Positions 37,932 through 46,335 of a DNA stretch of 64,000 bases are shown one piece after another. The position numbers and the translations under genes were made by a program. The notes below the pieces were generated by a model, which was not told where the DNA came from, ran no database searches, and saw nothing but the letters and a program-made list of their open reading frames with translations. Source of the stretch: Pseudomonas azadiae (GTDB taxonomy: Bacteria > Pseudomonadota > Gammaproteobacteria > Pseudomonadales > Pseudomonadaceae); assembly GCF_019145355.1 (NCBI RefSeq), contig NZ_JAHSTY010000001.1, forward strand, positions 744,001-808,000, in the 5' to 3' direction. Position 1 is the first letter of the stretch; each line of letters begins with the position of its first letter.

Positions 37932-38867
37932 CTATCGCCAGTCACGATGGATCAGCGGTGCCTCGCCCGCGCAACAAGCCACACCGTTTAACAGGTGCTC
38001 AAGCAAGCGTTGCGCGGGTGCCGACAACGCATCGCGGTCGCGCAGGCAGATCACCAGTTCGCCCAAGGCCCAGGCATCGGACAAGGCGATGATGCGCACG
38101 TCAAACAGCGGCGCGTAACGCATCACCGCCTCCCGCGGGAACAGGGCAAGCCCCAGGCCACACTGGACCAGGCGCAACGCCGCATGAAACGACGACACGC
38201 AGGCGCGGTAATGCAGCGCCTGCCCGCATTGCTCGGCCTCGCGGCGCAAAAACGTGTTGAGCGTGGCAAAAGACGACAAGCCGATGTGATCGAACGCCAG
38301 GGTTTCCTGGAACCCCACGCACGCGTGACTGGCCAAGGCATGGTCCGTGCCGACCACCACGGCCAGATGATCCTGGCGGTACGGCAACAGCTGCAGCTCA
38401 CCGCACGCTACCGGACGGCGGCACACTCCCAGGTCGGCGCTGCCGTCGAGCACGCCACGTGTGACGTCGAGGCTGAAGCGTTCTTGCATATCCACCTGGA
38501 CCCGAGGGTTGTGCAGCATGAACGTCGACAGTTCTTCCGGAAGAAACTCAGTCATCGCCGACACATTCGCCAGCACCCGCACATGCCCTCTTTCGCCCCC
38601 AAGGTACTCCCCCAGTTCGCTGTCGAGCCGTTCCATGGCGCGTGTCAGACCGCGCGCATGCCGCAACAGCGCCAAGCCCGCCGACGTAGGCTCGACCCCG
38701 CGCTTGCTGCGCTTGAGCAGCACCGTGCCAAAACGTTGCTCGATATCCGAGATACGTTTGCTGGCCGCTGAAGGCGCTATAAACGCCCGCTCGCTGGCCC
38801 GGCCGATGGTGCCTTCTTCACAGACCAATATGAACAGGTGCAGGGAAAAGTAGTCCAGGTGCTGCAT
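37932..38867 (-). CDS. LysR-family transcriptional regulator
   Basis: 311 residues. The helix-turn-helix is LHLFILVCEEGTIGRASERAFIAPSAASKRISDIEQRFG, and the effector domain follows from residue 90. The ATG at 38867 (MQHLDYFSLHLF) is preferred over the longer frame starting at 38984. It lies 80 bases upstream of the CaiB-family gene on the same strand and probably regulates the CaiB-MFS pair. Confidence 0.87.
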   Translation of the reverse strand: MQHLDYFSLHLFILVCEEGTIGRASERAFIAPSAASKRISDIEQRFGTVLLKRSKRGVEPTSAGLALLRHARGLTRAMERLDSELGEYLGGERGHVRVLANVSAMTEFLPEELSTFMLHNPRVQVDMQERFSLDVTRGVLDGSADLGVCRRPVACGELQLLPYRQDHLAVVVGTDHALASHACVGFQETLAFDHIGLSSFATLNTFLRREAEQCGQALHYRACVSSFHAALRLVQCGLGLALFPREAVMRYAPLFDVRIIALSDAWALGELVICLRDRDALSAPAQRLLEHLLNGVACCAGEAPLIHRDWR

Positions 38868-39029
38868 GCTCAGCCCTTCGCGACGAACGTTGAGATCACG
38901 CCGTCTAAACGTGGCGTTTATCGATTGTCCTTCAATAAACGTGCGACCTGGCTCAATCTCATGTTTTGAAACAAAGCCGCACACGACATGGCTTACCCAT
39001 GGCCTGCCCCCCGGTTTTCAACTACCATG

Positions 39030-39205
39030 CGGCCGCCGGTTCCCAAACGGGACTAATAGGGAATCCGAAGCGCGGTACCTGCGCGCCAATCGGAACTGCC
39101 CCCGCAACTGTAGGTGCCGAGCCTGCTCCTTGATGCCACTGGATTCCGTCCGGGAAGGCTGGAGCGTGGCGACGACGCATCAGTCAGGAGACCTGCCGGC
39201 ACACG
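39030..39205 (+). ncRNA. Cobalamin (AdoCbl) riboswitch
   Basis: The conserved blocks occur in order on the plus strand: GGGACTAATAGGGAATCC, CTGCCCCCGCAACTGTA, GATGCCACTGG...CCGGGAAGGC and the B12 box-like CAGTCAGGAGACCTGCC. The element ends 127 bases before the ATG of the binding-protein gene at 39332. Cobalamin binding is expected to shut off the downstream transporter operon. Region 38868-39029 before it carries the divergent promoters. Confidence 0.93.
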
Positions 39206-39331
39206 CTCAATCACTAACCGGCGGGGTGTCCGGGAAGGACATTCTTGCCCGCCTGTACCACAGCGCTCGAGGGTGTATTTCCGCTACCGTATCTCCCCAG
39301 CTCCACGTACGGTTCACCCGGAGATCGCTCC

Positions 39332-40342
39332 ATGCTGCCACGCGTTACCGCCCTGCTCGCCAGCATCGGCTTCTGTGCCCTGGCCCACGCCGCGCCTACC
39401 CACTACCCGTTGACCGTGGAAAACTGCGGCAGCACTCTCTCGTTCCAGCAGGCGCCCGCCCGCAGCGTGACCATCGGCCAGGCGGCTACCGAGATGCTGT
39501 ATGCCTTGGGCGTGGGCGACAACGTGGTCGGCACGTCGCTGTGGTTCAACAGCGTACTGCCGCAGTTCAAGGCACAGAACGACACCATCGAGCGGCTGGC
39601 CAACAACGAGCCGAGCTTCGAAGCGGTGATCGCCAAACGCCCGCAACTGGTGGCCGCCGAGCTGGAATGGGTGGTCGGCGTGCACGGTGTGGTAGGCACC
39701 CGCGAGCAATTCCATGAACTGAAGATTCCCACCTACTTGCTGCCCTCCGACTGCGAAGGCAAGGACAACCTGGTGGGTGCCGACGGCACGCGGCTGCAGC
39801 CGTTTCGCATCGAGACGATTTACAAAAGCATCAGCCAACTGGCGCAAATTTTCGACGTACAGGATCGCGGCCAGCAGTTAAATGACGAACTCAAGGCGCG
39901 TCTGGCCAAGTCCGTCGCCACGGTGCAGGGCAAAGGCCTCAAGCACGCCAGCGCGCTGGTGTGGTTCTCCAGTTCCGAACTGGCCAGCGACCCGTACGTG
40001 GCCGGCCATAAAGGTGTTCCCGAATTCATGCTGCAGACGCTGGGCTTGCACAACGTGGTGCAGTCCGATGAAGAGTGGCCCGCCGTCGGCTGGGAAACCA
40101 TCGCCAAGGCCAACCCGACCTTCCTGGTGATCGCACGCATGGACCGCCGTCGCTACCCCGCCGACGATCATGAAAAGAAACTCGCCTTTTTGCGCAGCGA
40201 TCCGGTGACGCGCAACATGGACGCGGTGAAAAACAACCGCATCATCATTCTCGACGCCATGGCGCTGCAGGCCAGCATTCGCACGTTCGACGGCCTTGAA
40301 CAACTGGCGGCCGCCATCGACGGCTACGACCTGCCCAAATGA
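39332..40342 (+). CDS. btuF: Vitamin B12-type ABC transporter substrate-binding protein
   Basis: 336-residue periplasmic binding protein with a signal peptide (MLPRVTALLASIGFCALAHA). It has the TroA/FepB-type fold: GQAATEMLYALGVGDNVVG, then VAAELEWVVGVHG and ALVWFSSSELASDPYVAG. The ATG at 39332 with GGAG at 39320 matches the signal peptide start; the longer frame overlaps the riboswitch. The cobalamin riboswitch upstream and overlapping permease and ATPase genes support a corrinoid ligand, though the family also covers iron-siderophore binders. Confidence 0.85.
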   Translation: MLPRVTALLASIGFCALAHAAPTHYPLTVENCGSTLSFQQAPARSVTIGQAATEMLYALGVGDNVVGTSLWFNSVLPQFKAQNDTIERLANNEPSFEAVIAKRPQLVAAELEWVVGVHGVVGTREQFHELKIPTYLLPSDCEGKDNLVGADGTRLQPFRIETIYKSISQLAQIFDVQDRGQQLNDELKARLAKSVATVQGKGLKHASALVWFSSSELASDPYVAGHKGVPEFMLQTLGLHNVVQSDEEWPAVGWETIAKANPTFLVIARMDRRRYPADDHEKKLAFLRSDPVTRNMDAVKNNRIIILDAMALQASIRTFDGLEQLAAAIDGYDLPK

Positions 40343-41343
40343 TCCGCACCCTACTCGCCCTGGCCTTGCTGCTGATCGCCGTGCTCGCCGGCGTGGCCAT
40401 CGGCGAAACCGCCATCTCACCGCACGTGGTGCTGCAGGTACTGGCCAACAAGCTGTGGGCCGCCGGTTATGTGCTGGACCCCATCGATGAAGGCGTGGTG
40501 TGGAACTACCGCCTCACACGCGCGCTGGTCGCCGCCGCCTGCGGTGCGGGGCTGGCGACGTGCGGGGTGATCCTGCAGTCGTTGTTGCGCAACCCCCTGG
40601 CCGATCCGTACCTGCTGGGCATCAGCGCCGGTGCCTCGACCGGCGCGGTGCTGGTGGCGTTGATGGGCGTGGGCGGCGGGCTGGTTTCGTTGTCGGCCGG
40701 TGCGTTTGCCGGCGCGATGGCGGCGTTCGCCCTGGTGATCCTGCTCGCGCGCGCCAGCGGTTCGGCCAGCGGCACCGGCCAGATCATCCTCGCCGGCATT
40801 GCTGGTTCGCAATTGTTCAATGCGCTCACCGCGTTCCTGATCACCAAGTCCGCCAGTTCCGAACAGGCGCGCGGCATCCTGTTCTGGCTGCTGGGCAACC
40901 TCAGCGGCGTGCGCTGGCCCTCGGTGTGGCTGGCGGTGCCGGTGGCGGTCGCAGGGTTGGCGGTGTGCCTGTGGCATCGTCGCGCGCTGGATGCGTTCAC
41001 CTTCGGCAGTGACTCGGCGGCGTCCCTCGGCGTTCCCGTGCGCCGGGTGCAGTTTGTGCTGGTGGGCTGCGCGGCGCTGGTGACCGCAGTGATGGTGTCG
41101 ATTGTCGGCTCCATCGGCTTTGTCGGGCTGGTGATTCCCCATGCCGTGCGCCTGTTGCTCGGCACCGGCCATTCGCGTCTGCTGCCGGCGAGTGCGTTGG
41201 GCGGCGCGCTGTTTTTGATCGCGGCGGATGTGCTGTCGCGCACGCTGATAAAAGGCCAGGTGATTCCGGTCGGTGTGGTCACGGCGCTGGTCGGCGCACC
41301 GGTGTTCGCGCTGATCCTGATCGGCCGGAGGAATGCGCGATGA
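40339..41343 (+). CDS. btuC: FecCD-family ABC transporter permease (BtuC type)
   Basis: 334 residues with about ten membrane helices, typical of the FecCD/BtuC family. Family blocks visible: RLTRALVAAACGAGLATCGVILQSLLRNPLADPYLLGISAGASTGAVL near the N-terminus and the ATPase-coupling region GSIGFVGLVIPHAVRLLLGTGH. Overlaps btuF by 4 bases (ATGA), so translation is coupled. Confidence 0.9.
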   Translation: MIRTLLALALLLIAVLAGVAIGETAISPHVVLQVLANKLWAAGYVLDPIDEGVVWNYRLTRALVAAACGAGLATCGVILQSLLRNPLADPYLLGISAGASTGAVLVALMGVGGGLVSLSAGAFAGAMAAFALVILLARASGSASGTGQIILAGIAGSQLFNALTAFLITKSASSEQARGILFWLLGNLSGVRWPSVWLAVPVAVAGLAVCLWHRRALDAFTFGSDSAASLGVPVRRVQFVLVGCAALVTAVMVSIVGSIGFVGLVIPHAVRLLLGTGHSRLLPASALGGALFLIAADVLSRTLIKGQVIPVGVVTALVGAPVFALILIGRRNAR

Positions 41344-42104
41344 CAGTACTGAGCTGCACCGGCCTGGGTTTCAAGGTGCGCGAGGCGCAGTTATTGCGTG
41401 ATATTCATCTGGACGTTCAGCAGGGTGAAACCCTGGGAATTGTCGGCCCGAACGGCTCCGGCAAATCCACCCTGCTCAAACTGCTCGCCGGTTTGCGTAC
41501 ACCGGCCTGCGGCGAAGTACGGCTTGGGGGCGCGCGCCTGGACGGGCTGTCGCGCCGCGCCATCGCGCAGCAACTGGCGGTAGTGGAGCAACAGGCCGAT
41601 ACCGACGATGCCATCCGCGTGTTCGACGCCGTGGCGTTGGGCCGTACGCCGTGGTTGTCGGCGCTGAGCCCCTGGTCCAGCGAGGACGACGCCTTCGTCA
41701 ATCAGGCGCTGCATGACGTCGACGCCACCCACCTGAGCCAGCGCGCCTGGCGCAGCCTCTCCGGCGGCGAACGCCAGCGCGTGCACATCGCCCGTGCACT
41801 GGCGCAACGCCCGCAGATCCTGCTGCTGGATGAGCCGACCAATCATCTGGATATCCAGCATCAACTGGGGATCTTGAAGGGGATACAGGGGTTGCCGGTG
41901 ACCACCTTGATTGCGCTGCATGATCTGAACCAGGCGCTGACCTGTGACCGGCTGGCGGTACTGGACCACGGCCGGTTGGTGGCGCTGGGTCACCCGTTGG
42001 AGGTGCTGACGCCGCAACGGTTGCAGCAGACGTTTGGCGTGCAGGGGCACTACCTCACAGACCCGTTCGATGGCGCGCAGATCCTGCGGTTGCGCCCGAA
42101 CTGA
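41340..42104 (+). CDS. btuD: ABC transporter ATP-binding protein (BtuD type)
   Basis: 254-residue ATPase. Walker A GPNGSGKSTLLKLL, signature LSGGERQRVHIARAL, Walker B ILLLDEPTNHLDI and the H-loop histidine in IALHDLNQAL are all present. Overlaps the permease gene by 4 bases. Completes a riboswitch-controlled corrinoid import operon. Confidence 0.92.
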   Translation: MTVLSCTGLGFKVREAQLLRDIHLDVQQGETLGIVGPNGSGKSTLLKLLAGLRTPACGEVRLGGARLDGLSRRAIAQQLAVVEQQADTDDAIRVFDAVALGRTPWLSALSPWSSEDDAFVNQALHDVDATHLSQRAWRSLSGGERQRVHIARALAQRPQILLLDEPTNHLDIQHQLGILKGIQGLPVTTLIALHDLNQALTCDRLAVLDHGRLVALGHPLEVLTPQRLQQTFGVQGHYLTDPFDGAQILRLRPN

Positions 42105-42124
42105 AAAATTCACCCAGTACAAAT

Positions 42125-42211
42125 GTGGGAGCTGGCTTGCCTGCGATGGCGGCGGACCAGGATAGGATGGGCTAACTGACCCACCGCTATCGCAGGCAAG
42201 CCAGCTCCCAC
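42125..42211. repeat. REPIN (GTGGGAGCTGGCTTGCCTGCGAT type)
   Basis: Arms GTGGGAGCTGGCTTGCCTGC and GCAGGCAAGCCAGCTCCCAC are perfect complements; about 45 bases between them. Located directly behind btuD. Confidence 0.92.
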
Positions 42212-42227
42212 ATTGATCGGCGGCGTT

Positions 42228-42464
42228 TCATAGCACCTCGATCCGAGTAATCCCCATCACCTGCGCCTGCTGCAGAATTTCCTCCGGCGCCGCATCCGTA
42301 GGGGGCAGGATCAAGCCATTTTCCGCATCGCCGAAGTGCAGTTGCAGCAAGTGCAGCGCTGCCTCATGCTCGGGCAACTCGGGCTGCTTGAGTTCGAACG
42401 CCTGGGTACGGGGTTCGCCGTTGAACAGGTAGCTGAGCGTGTATTCGCGCATGGAAAAATCCAA
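42228..42464 (-). CDS. Small conserved cytoplasmic protein
   Basis: 78 residues, acidic, no membrane segment: MREYTLSYLFNGEPRTQAFELKQPELPEHEAALHLL in the N-terminal half and a C-terminal EEILQQAQVMGITRIEVL. The balanced alpha/beta pattern and codon use look genic, and I recall similar short proteins in Pseudomonas, without a named family. ATG 42452 (MREYTL) is an alternative start four codons downstream. Confidence 0.65.
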   Translation of the reverse strand: MDFSMREYTLSYLFNGEPRTQAFELKQPELPEHEAALHLLQLHFGDAENGLILPPTDAAPEEILQQAQVMGITRIEVL

Positions 42465-42549
42465 GTGATGGAAAATGGGCCGTTTAATGACCTGACCAGA
42501 TGATCAGGTTTCAAGTTCAACTGCCCTACGCCCGGTCTGACAACCCCCT

Positions 42550-42682
42550 GTAGTGAGCGGGCTTGCCCCGCGCCGGGTGGCGAAGCCGCCCCAATCGGGC
42601 CGCTGCGGTGTGTCAGGTAAAATTAGGGCGACTGGTTTTGGGGCGGCTTCGCCACCCAGCGCGGGACAAGCCCGCTCACTAC
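42550..42682. repeat. REPIN (GTAGTGAGCGGGCTTGCCCCGCG type) overlapping a stop codon
   Basis: Arms GTAGTGAGCGGGCTTGCCCC and the complement ending in CCCGCTCACTAC. The inner arms GGGTGGCGAAGCCGCCCCAA and TTGGGGCGGCTTCGCCACCC also pair. The right end supplies the TAG stop codon of the hydrolase gene at 42679. Confidence 0.9.
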
Positions 42683-43605
42683 ACGTTTATCAGGAGCATC
42701 CGCTGCGCTATCCATGTGTGGCTGCAGGCAAGCACGCTGGCCGCCATCGCCACCGGAAAATGGATGAACCCATGCGCCGACTCCGGCAACAGATGCGCTT
42801 CTGCCTCTGGCCAATGTTCGGCGATCAACAGTGTGTCATCCTTCAGCGGATCCAGTTCACCCACAAACATCAACGCCGGCGGCAGCCCGCTAAAGTCGCC
42901 ATACAGCGGCGACAACGGCGGCTGGCGACGTTCGTCATCGCTCAACCCCGGCGTCAGCATACGCAGCGCTTCGACCATACCCGGCCCATCCAGCATCAGC
43001 GTCTGCGGCCCCGCCGTGCGCACGCTGGGTGTGCCGGTCAGATCGTAGACGCCGTAATAGAGCACCGCCCCGCTTATACGTTTGAGTAGTTCCGGCCATT
43101 GTTTCAAGGCCAGCAAGGTCGCCGCCGCCAGGTGCCCGCCGGCCGATTCGCCAACGACGAACACCGGCAGGTCGGCGAACTCAGCGGCGGTCAGCAACCA
43201 CCGCGCGGCAGCCAGGCAGTCTTCCATCAACCCTTCGACCGGCGTGTCGACCGCCAGCCGATAATCCACCGACACCACCACCACGTCGCATGCGTTGACC
43301 ATGCCCAGGTTGAGGTCGTCATCCATCTGCGCGTTGCCGATCACCCAACCGCCGCCGTGAATGTCCAGCACAACACCTTTGGGCTTGCCGCTCGGCCGCA
43401 GGATGCGCACCGGGACCCCGTTGACCTGCTTTATTTCCACCGCAGGTGCGCGCTTGATCTTCTGGCTGGCCCGCAACAGCGCCTGGATCAAACGCGGCGT
43501 GACGCGGTTGCGGATCTTGAAGCGTGGCAACCAGGCAAGTTTCCGGTTGAAGCGGCGCATCTCGGCCAGTTCAGGCTCACTGGCGGGCCAGAGTGTGTGA
43601 GCCAT
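42679..43605 (-). CDS. Alpha/beta hydrolase, hormone-sensitive lipase family
   Basis: 308-residue esterase/lipase of the HSL (bacterial family IV) group: oxyanion-hole motif DIHGGGWVIGN, nucleophile elbow VGESAGGHLAA, acid region VGELDPLKDD and histidine in PESAHGFIHFP. No signal peptide. The start codon overlaps the tspO stop by one base (TGATG), indicating translational coupling. Its last codons and stop fall inside a REP element, so the C-terminal tip may have been reshaped by the repeat. Confidence 0.88.
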   Translation of the reverse strand: MAHTLWPASEPELAEMRRFNRKLAWLPRFKIRNRVTPRLIQALLRASQKIKRAPAVEIKQVNGVPVRILRPSGKPKGVVLDIHGGGWVIGNAQMDDDLNLGMVNACDVVVVSVDYRLAVDTPVEGLMEDCLAAARWLLTAAEFADLPVFVVGESAGGHLAAATLLALKQWPELLKRISGAVLYYGVYDLTGTPSVRTAGPQTLMLDGPGMVEALRMLTPGLSDDERRQPPLSPLYGDFSGLPPALMFVGELDPLKDDTLLIAEHWPEAEAHLLPESAHGFIHFPVAMAASVLACSHTWIAQRMLLINV

Positions 43606-44045
43606 CAGCGGTTATTGCGCAGGATCGAGAAATTCAACGCCGCCGCCACACACAACCACGCCAGGTAAGGGAACAGGATCAAGCCGGTGATCAGGTCCAG
43701 GCGCACCGCCAACACCACCATCGCGGCCACGGTGAGCCACAACAGCACAATAATCACCATCCCCGCGAACAGGCGATGGGCGCCAAAGAACACCGGCGTC
43801 CACAGTGTGTTCAAGGCAATCTGCGCCGCCCACAAGGCCAACACGATCTGGCTGCCCGGGATCAGGCTGAGGCGATAACCGGCCCAGGCCAGCAGCAGGT
43901 AGATGATCGTCCAGGCCACCGGAAACAGCCAATTGGGCGGGGTGAAGCTGGGCTTGACCAACGATTCATACCAGGCACCCGGCTTGAAGAGAATGCCGGT
44001 GCTGGCGGCGGCGGCGCAGGCGAGCAGGAAGATAAAGAAGGTCAT
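43605..44045 (-). CDS. tspO: TspO/MBR family membrane protein
   Basis: 146 residues with five predicted helices. Family motifs: WYESLVKPSFTPPNWLFPVAWTIIYLLLAWAGYRL and the ALWAAQIALNTLWTPVFFG helix with conserved tryptophans, then LFPYLAWLCVAAALNFSILRNN. TspO proteins bind porphyrins and cholesterol-like ligands in the outer or inner membrane. The ATG at 44045 gives MTFFIFLLACAAAAS; the longer frame to 44159 is unlikely. Translationally coupled to the downstream esterase-like gene. Confidence 0.9.
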   Translation of the reverse strand: MTFFIFLLACAAAASTGILFKPGAWYESLVKPSFTPPNWLFPVAWTIIYLLLAWAGYRLSLIPGSQIVLALWAAQIALNTLWTPVFFGAHRLFAGMVIIVLLWLTVAAMVVLAVRLDLITGLILFPYLAWLCVAAALNFSILRNNR

Positions 44046-44167
44046 CGTCAGTCCTTGAGGTGGAATGGTAGAAAGCAACGCTCTGCTTGAATGACTCGAA
44101 CCCGCACTGAAAAATTCAATGAAGGCCGAAAAAATGCCGTCTCTTCTGCGCGTCATCAAAATTGGTT

Positions 44168-45418
44168 ATGGTGCCAGGACACACCTGCCACCGCTTGTCT
44201 TCCCATCGAGATCCGACCTTGGCCAACGCCCTTGCCTGCCCCCCGAACAGCCCTTGGTCGGTGTTCCTTATCTTCCTGCGCCTGGGCCTCACCTCGTTCG
44301 GCGGGCCCATCGCCCACTTGGGTTACTTTCGCGCTGAGTTCGTGACCCGGCGGCGCTGGCTCAGCGAACGCAGCTACGCGGACCTGGTCGCGCTGTGCCA
44401 ATTCTTGCCCGGCCCGGCCAGCAGCCAGGTGGGCATTGCACTGGGCCTTTCCCGCGCGGGCTACGCTGGCGCCGCCGCTGCCTGGGCCGGGTTTACGCTG
44501 CCGTCGGCCATCGCCTTGATCCTGTTCGCCATGGGCCTTTCCCATTATGGCAACGCCCTTCCTCCCGGCGTGCTGCACGGCCTTAAAGTCGTCGCCGTGG
44601 CGGTGGTGGCCCAAGCCGTGTGGGGCATGGCGCGCAACCTGTGCCGGGGCGTGACGCGTATTACGCTGATGCTGATGGCGGCCTGCGCGGCGCTGCTGGA
44701 ACCGTCCGCCTGGGGCCAGGTCGGGGTCATCGCCGTTGCGGGCGTAGCCGGGCTGCTGCTGTTCAAGCCCGCGCCCAGTACCGAGCATGACGCACTGCCG
44801 ATCGCCATCAGCCGCCGCGCCGGCGCTTTGTGGTTAGGGCTGTTTGCGCTGTTGCTGGCGGGCCTGCCGCTTCTGGCCGGGTGGCTGGCCAACCCCACCC
44901 TGGCCTTGGTGGACGCCTTCTACCGCACCGGTTCGCTGGTATTCGGCGGCGGCCATGTGGTGTTGCCGCTGCTGCAAGCCGAAGTGGTGACACCGCAGTG
45001 GGTAAGCAATGACGTATTCGTCGCCGGCTATGGTGCCACGCAAGCCGTGCCGGGCCCGCTGTTCACCTTCGCCGCCTTCCTTGGCGCGTCGATGAATCAT
45101 GCGCCGACGGGCTGGCTGGGGGGTGTGATTGGCCTGTTGGCGATCTTTGCCCCGTCGTTTCTGCTGGTGCTGGGCGCGCTGCCCTTCTGGGCCACCCTGC
45201 GCCGCAGCCCACGCACCCAAGCCGCACTGGCCGGGGTCAACGCGGCGGTGGTGGGGCTCTTGCTCGCGGCGCTTTACCAGCCGGTGTGGACCAGCGCGAT
45301 TTTTAGCGTGGCGGATTTCGCCTTGGCGCTGATCGCCCTGGCAGCGTTGACGGTAGGCCGGCTGCCACCCTGGCTGGTCGTGGCGGGCTGCGGCGCTGTG
45401 GGAGGATTACTGGGCTAA
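44168..45418 (+). CDS. chrA: ChrA-type chromate transporter
   Basis: About 416 residues, the long bidomain CHR form. The first domain has FLRLGLTSFGGPIAHLGYFRAEFV and LCQFLPGPASSQVGIALG; the second has FYRTGSLVFGGGHVVLPLLQAEVV and GYGATQAVPGPLFTFAAFLGA, the two characteristic inverted halves. ChrA proteins export chromate. The start is uncertain: ATG 44168 has no ribosome site, and TTG 44219 (LANALACPP) just before the first helix is possible. The 3' end overlaps the convergent gene at 45407 by 12 bases. Confidence 0.9.
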   Translation: MVPGHTCHRLSSHRDPTLANALACPPNSPWSVFLIFLRLGLTSFGGPIAHLGYFRAEFVTRRRWLSERSYADLVALCQFLPGPASSQVGIALGLSRAGYAGAAAAWAGFTLPSAIALILFAMGLSHYGNALPPGVLHGLKVVAVAVVAQAVWGMARNLCRGVTRITLMLMAACAALLEPSAWGQVGVIAVAGVAGLLLFKPAPSTEHDALPIAISRRAGALWLGLFALLLAGLPLLAGWLANPTLALVDAFYRTGSLVFGGGHVVLPLLQAEVVTPQWVSNDVFVAGYGATQAVPGPLFTFAAFLGASMNHAPTGWLGGVIGLLAIFAPSFLLVLGALPFWATLRRSPRTQAALAGVNAAVVGLLLAALYQPVWTSAIFSVADFALALIALAALTVGRLPPWLVVAGCGAVGGLLG

Positions 45419-45985
45419 CCCCGGCTCGATGATCTTCAGCCACGGCCAACGCGCCTGGTAACTGCGGGCCTTTTGCGCAAACAACGCAGGCTCCGGATGC
45501 AGCGGGTTGATGCGCAGCACACCCTGCGCCACATCCTCAAATCCGTACGGCGCGTACAGCTCAGCCGTGGCAATCTCCAAGCCGATGCACGTACCCGCTA
45601 CCAGGTAACGATCAATCCCCTGTTTGGCCGTGTGCAACTGCGGATACGGGCGGCCAAACCGCTCGCGATACCAGAGGTGAACCCGCGCCTGGTTCTTGAC
45701 TTCGACGTTGACGCCCAAGTCCTGGAACAGCACCTCGGCCGCGCGGATCACGGCGTCCTCAGCCTCGTAGGACAGGTCGGTATCAAAGTAAAAAACGTCG
45801 TAGTCCTTGACGCCCTGGGCGGCCGGCAGGTTCGACTGATGATTCCATACGGCCTGGAACAGACAGCCCGCCGTGAGAAAGCACTGGTCCACGCCGAGGT
45901 CCGGCAAACGCGCGGTGATTTCGGCGTTGATCGGGTTGGCCATGGCCAGTTCGAGCAGGGTGTTGACGGTCAATGTCATGGGCAT
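45407..45985 (-). CDS. Nucleotidyltransferase-fold protein (DUF925 / NTP_transf_6 type)
   Basis: 192 residues. The pattern CFLTAGCLFQAVWNHQSN followed by VKDYDVFYFDTDLSYEAEDAVIRAA is that of the NTP_transf_6/DUF925 family, where the D-x-D-like pair (YDVFYFD) sits in a nucleotidyltransferase fold. NQARVHLWYRERFGRPYPQL is a family block as well. Substrate unknown. Start ATG 45985 (MPMTLTVN) or 45979. Convergent with chrA. Confidence 0.82.
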   Translation of the reverse strand: MPMTLTVNTLLELAMANPINAEITARLPDLGVDQCFLTAGCLFQAVWNHQSNLPAAQGVKDYDVFYFDTDLSYEAEDAVIRAAEVLFQDLGVNVEVKNQARVHLWYRERFGRPYPQLHTAKQGIDRYLVAGTCIGLEIATAELYAPYGFEDVAQGVLRINPLHPEPALFAQKARSYQARWPWLKIIEPGLAQ

Positions 45986-46053
45986 TCCTTGTGCTTTCAG
46001 CGGCGTTCGGGCCGCTGAGCCTACACCAACGCCGCGTGCCTTTTACACCGTAG

Positions 46054-46187
46054 TGTAGTGAGCGGGCTTGCCCCGCGCTGGGGGGCGAAGCCGCCCCAAT
46101 ACAGTCACCGCCGATTTACAGATAAAACCGCGTCGCCTGGTTTGGGGCGGCTTCGCCACCCAGCGCGGGGCGAGCCCGCTCACTACA
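46054..46187. repeat. REPIN copy A flanking the DUF6124 cassette
   Basis: Ends TGTAGTGAGCGGGCTTGCCC and its complement; the centre includes CAGTCACCGCCGATTTACAG. Almost identical over 134 bases to copy B at 46882-47015 and in the same orientation. Confidence 0.9.
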
Positions 46188-46335
46188 GATCGTATGGATA
46201 CCCACGTCCTTCAGACAAATCCCAAAGCCACCCGGCACCTTGCTCCATTGCCTACGCGTACGTCAGAATCCGCCGGCTTGTGCGCTGGGGTGGCCGTGTC
46301 TAAGGTGCTCCGGTCGCCGATGTCTCGGTGATCGG

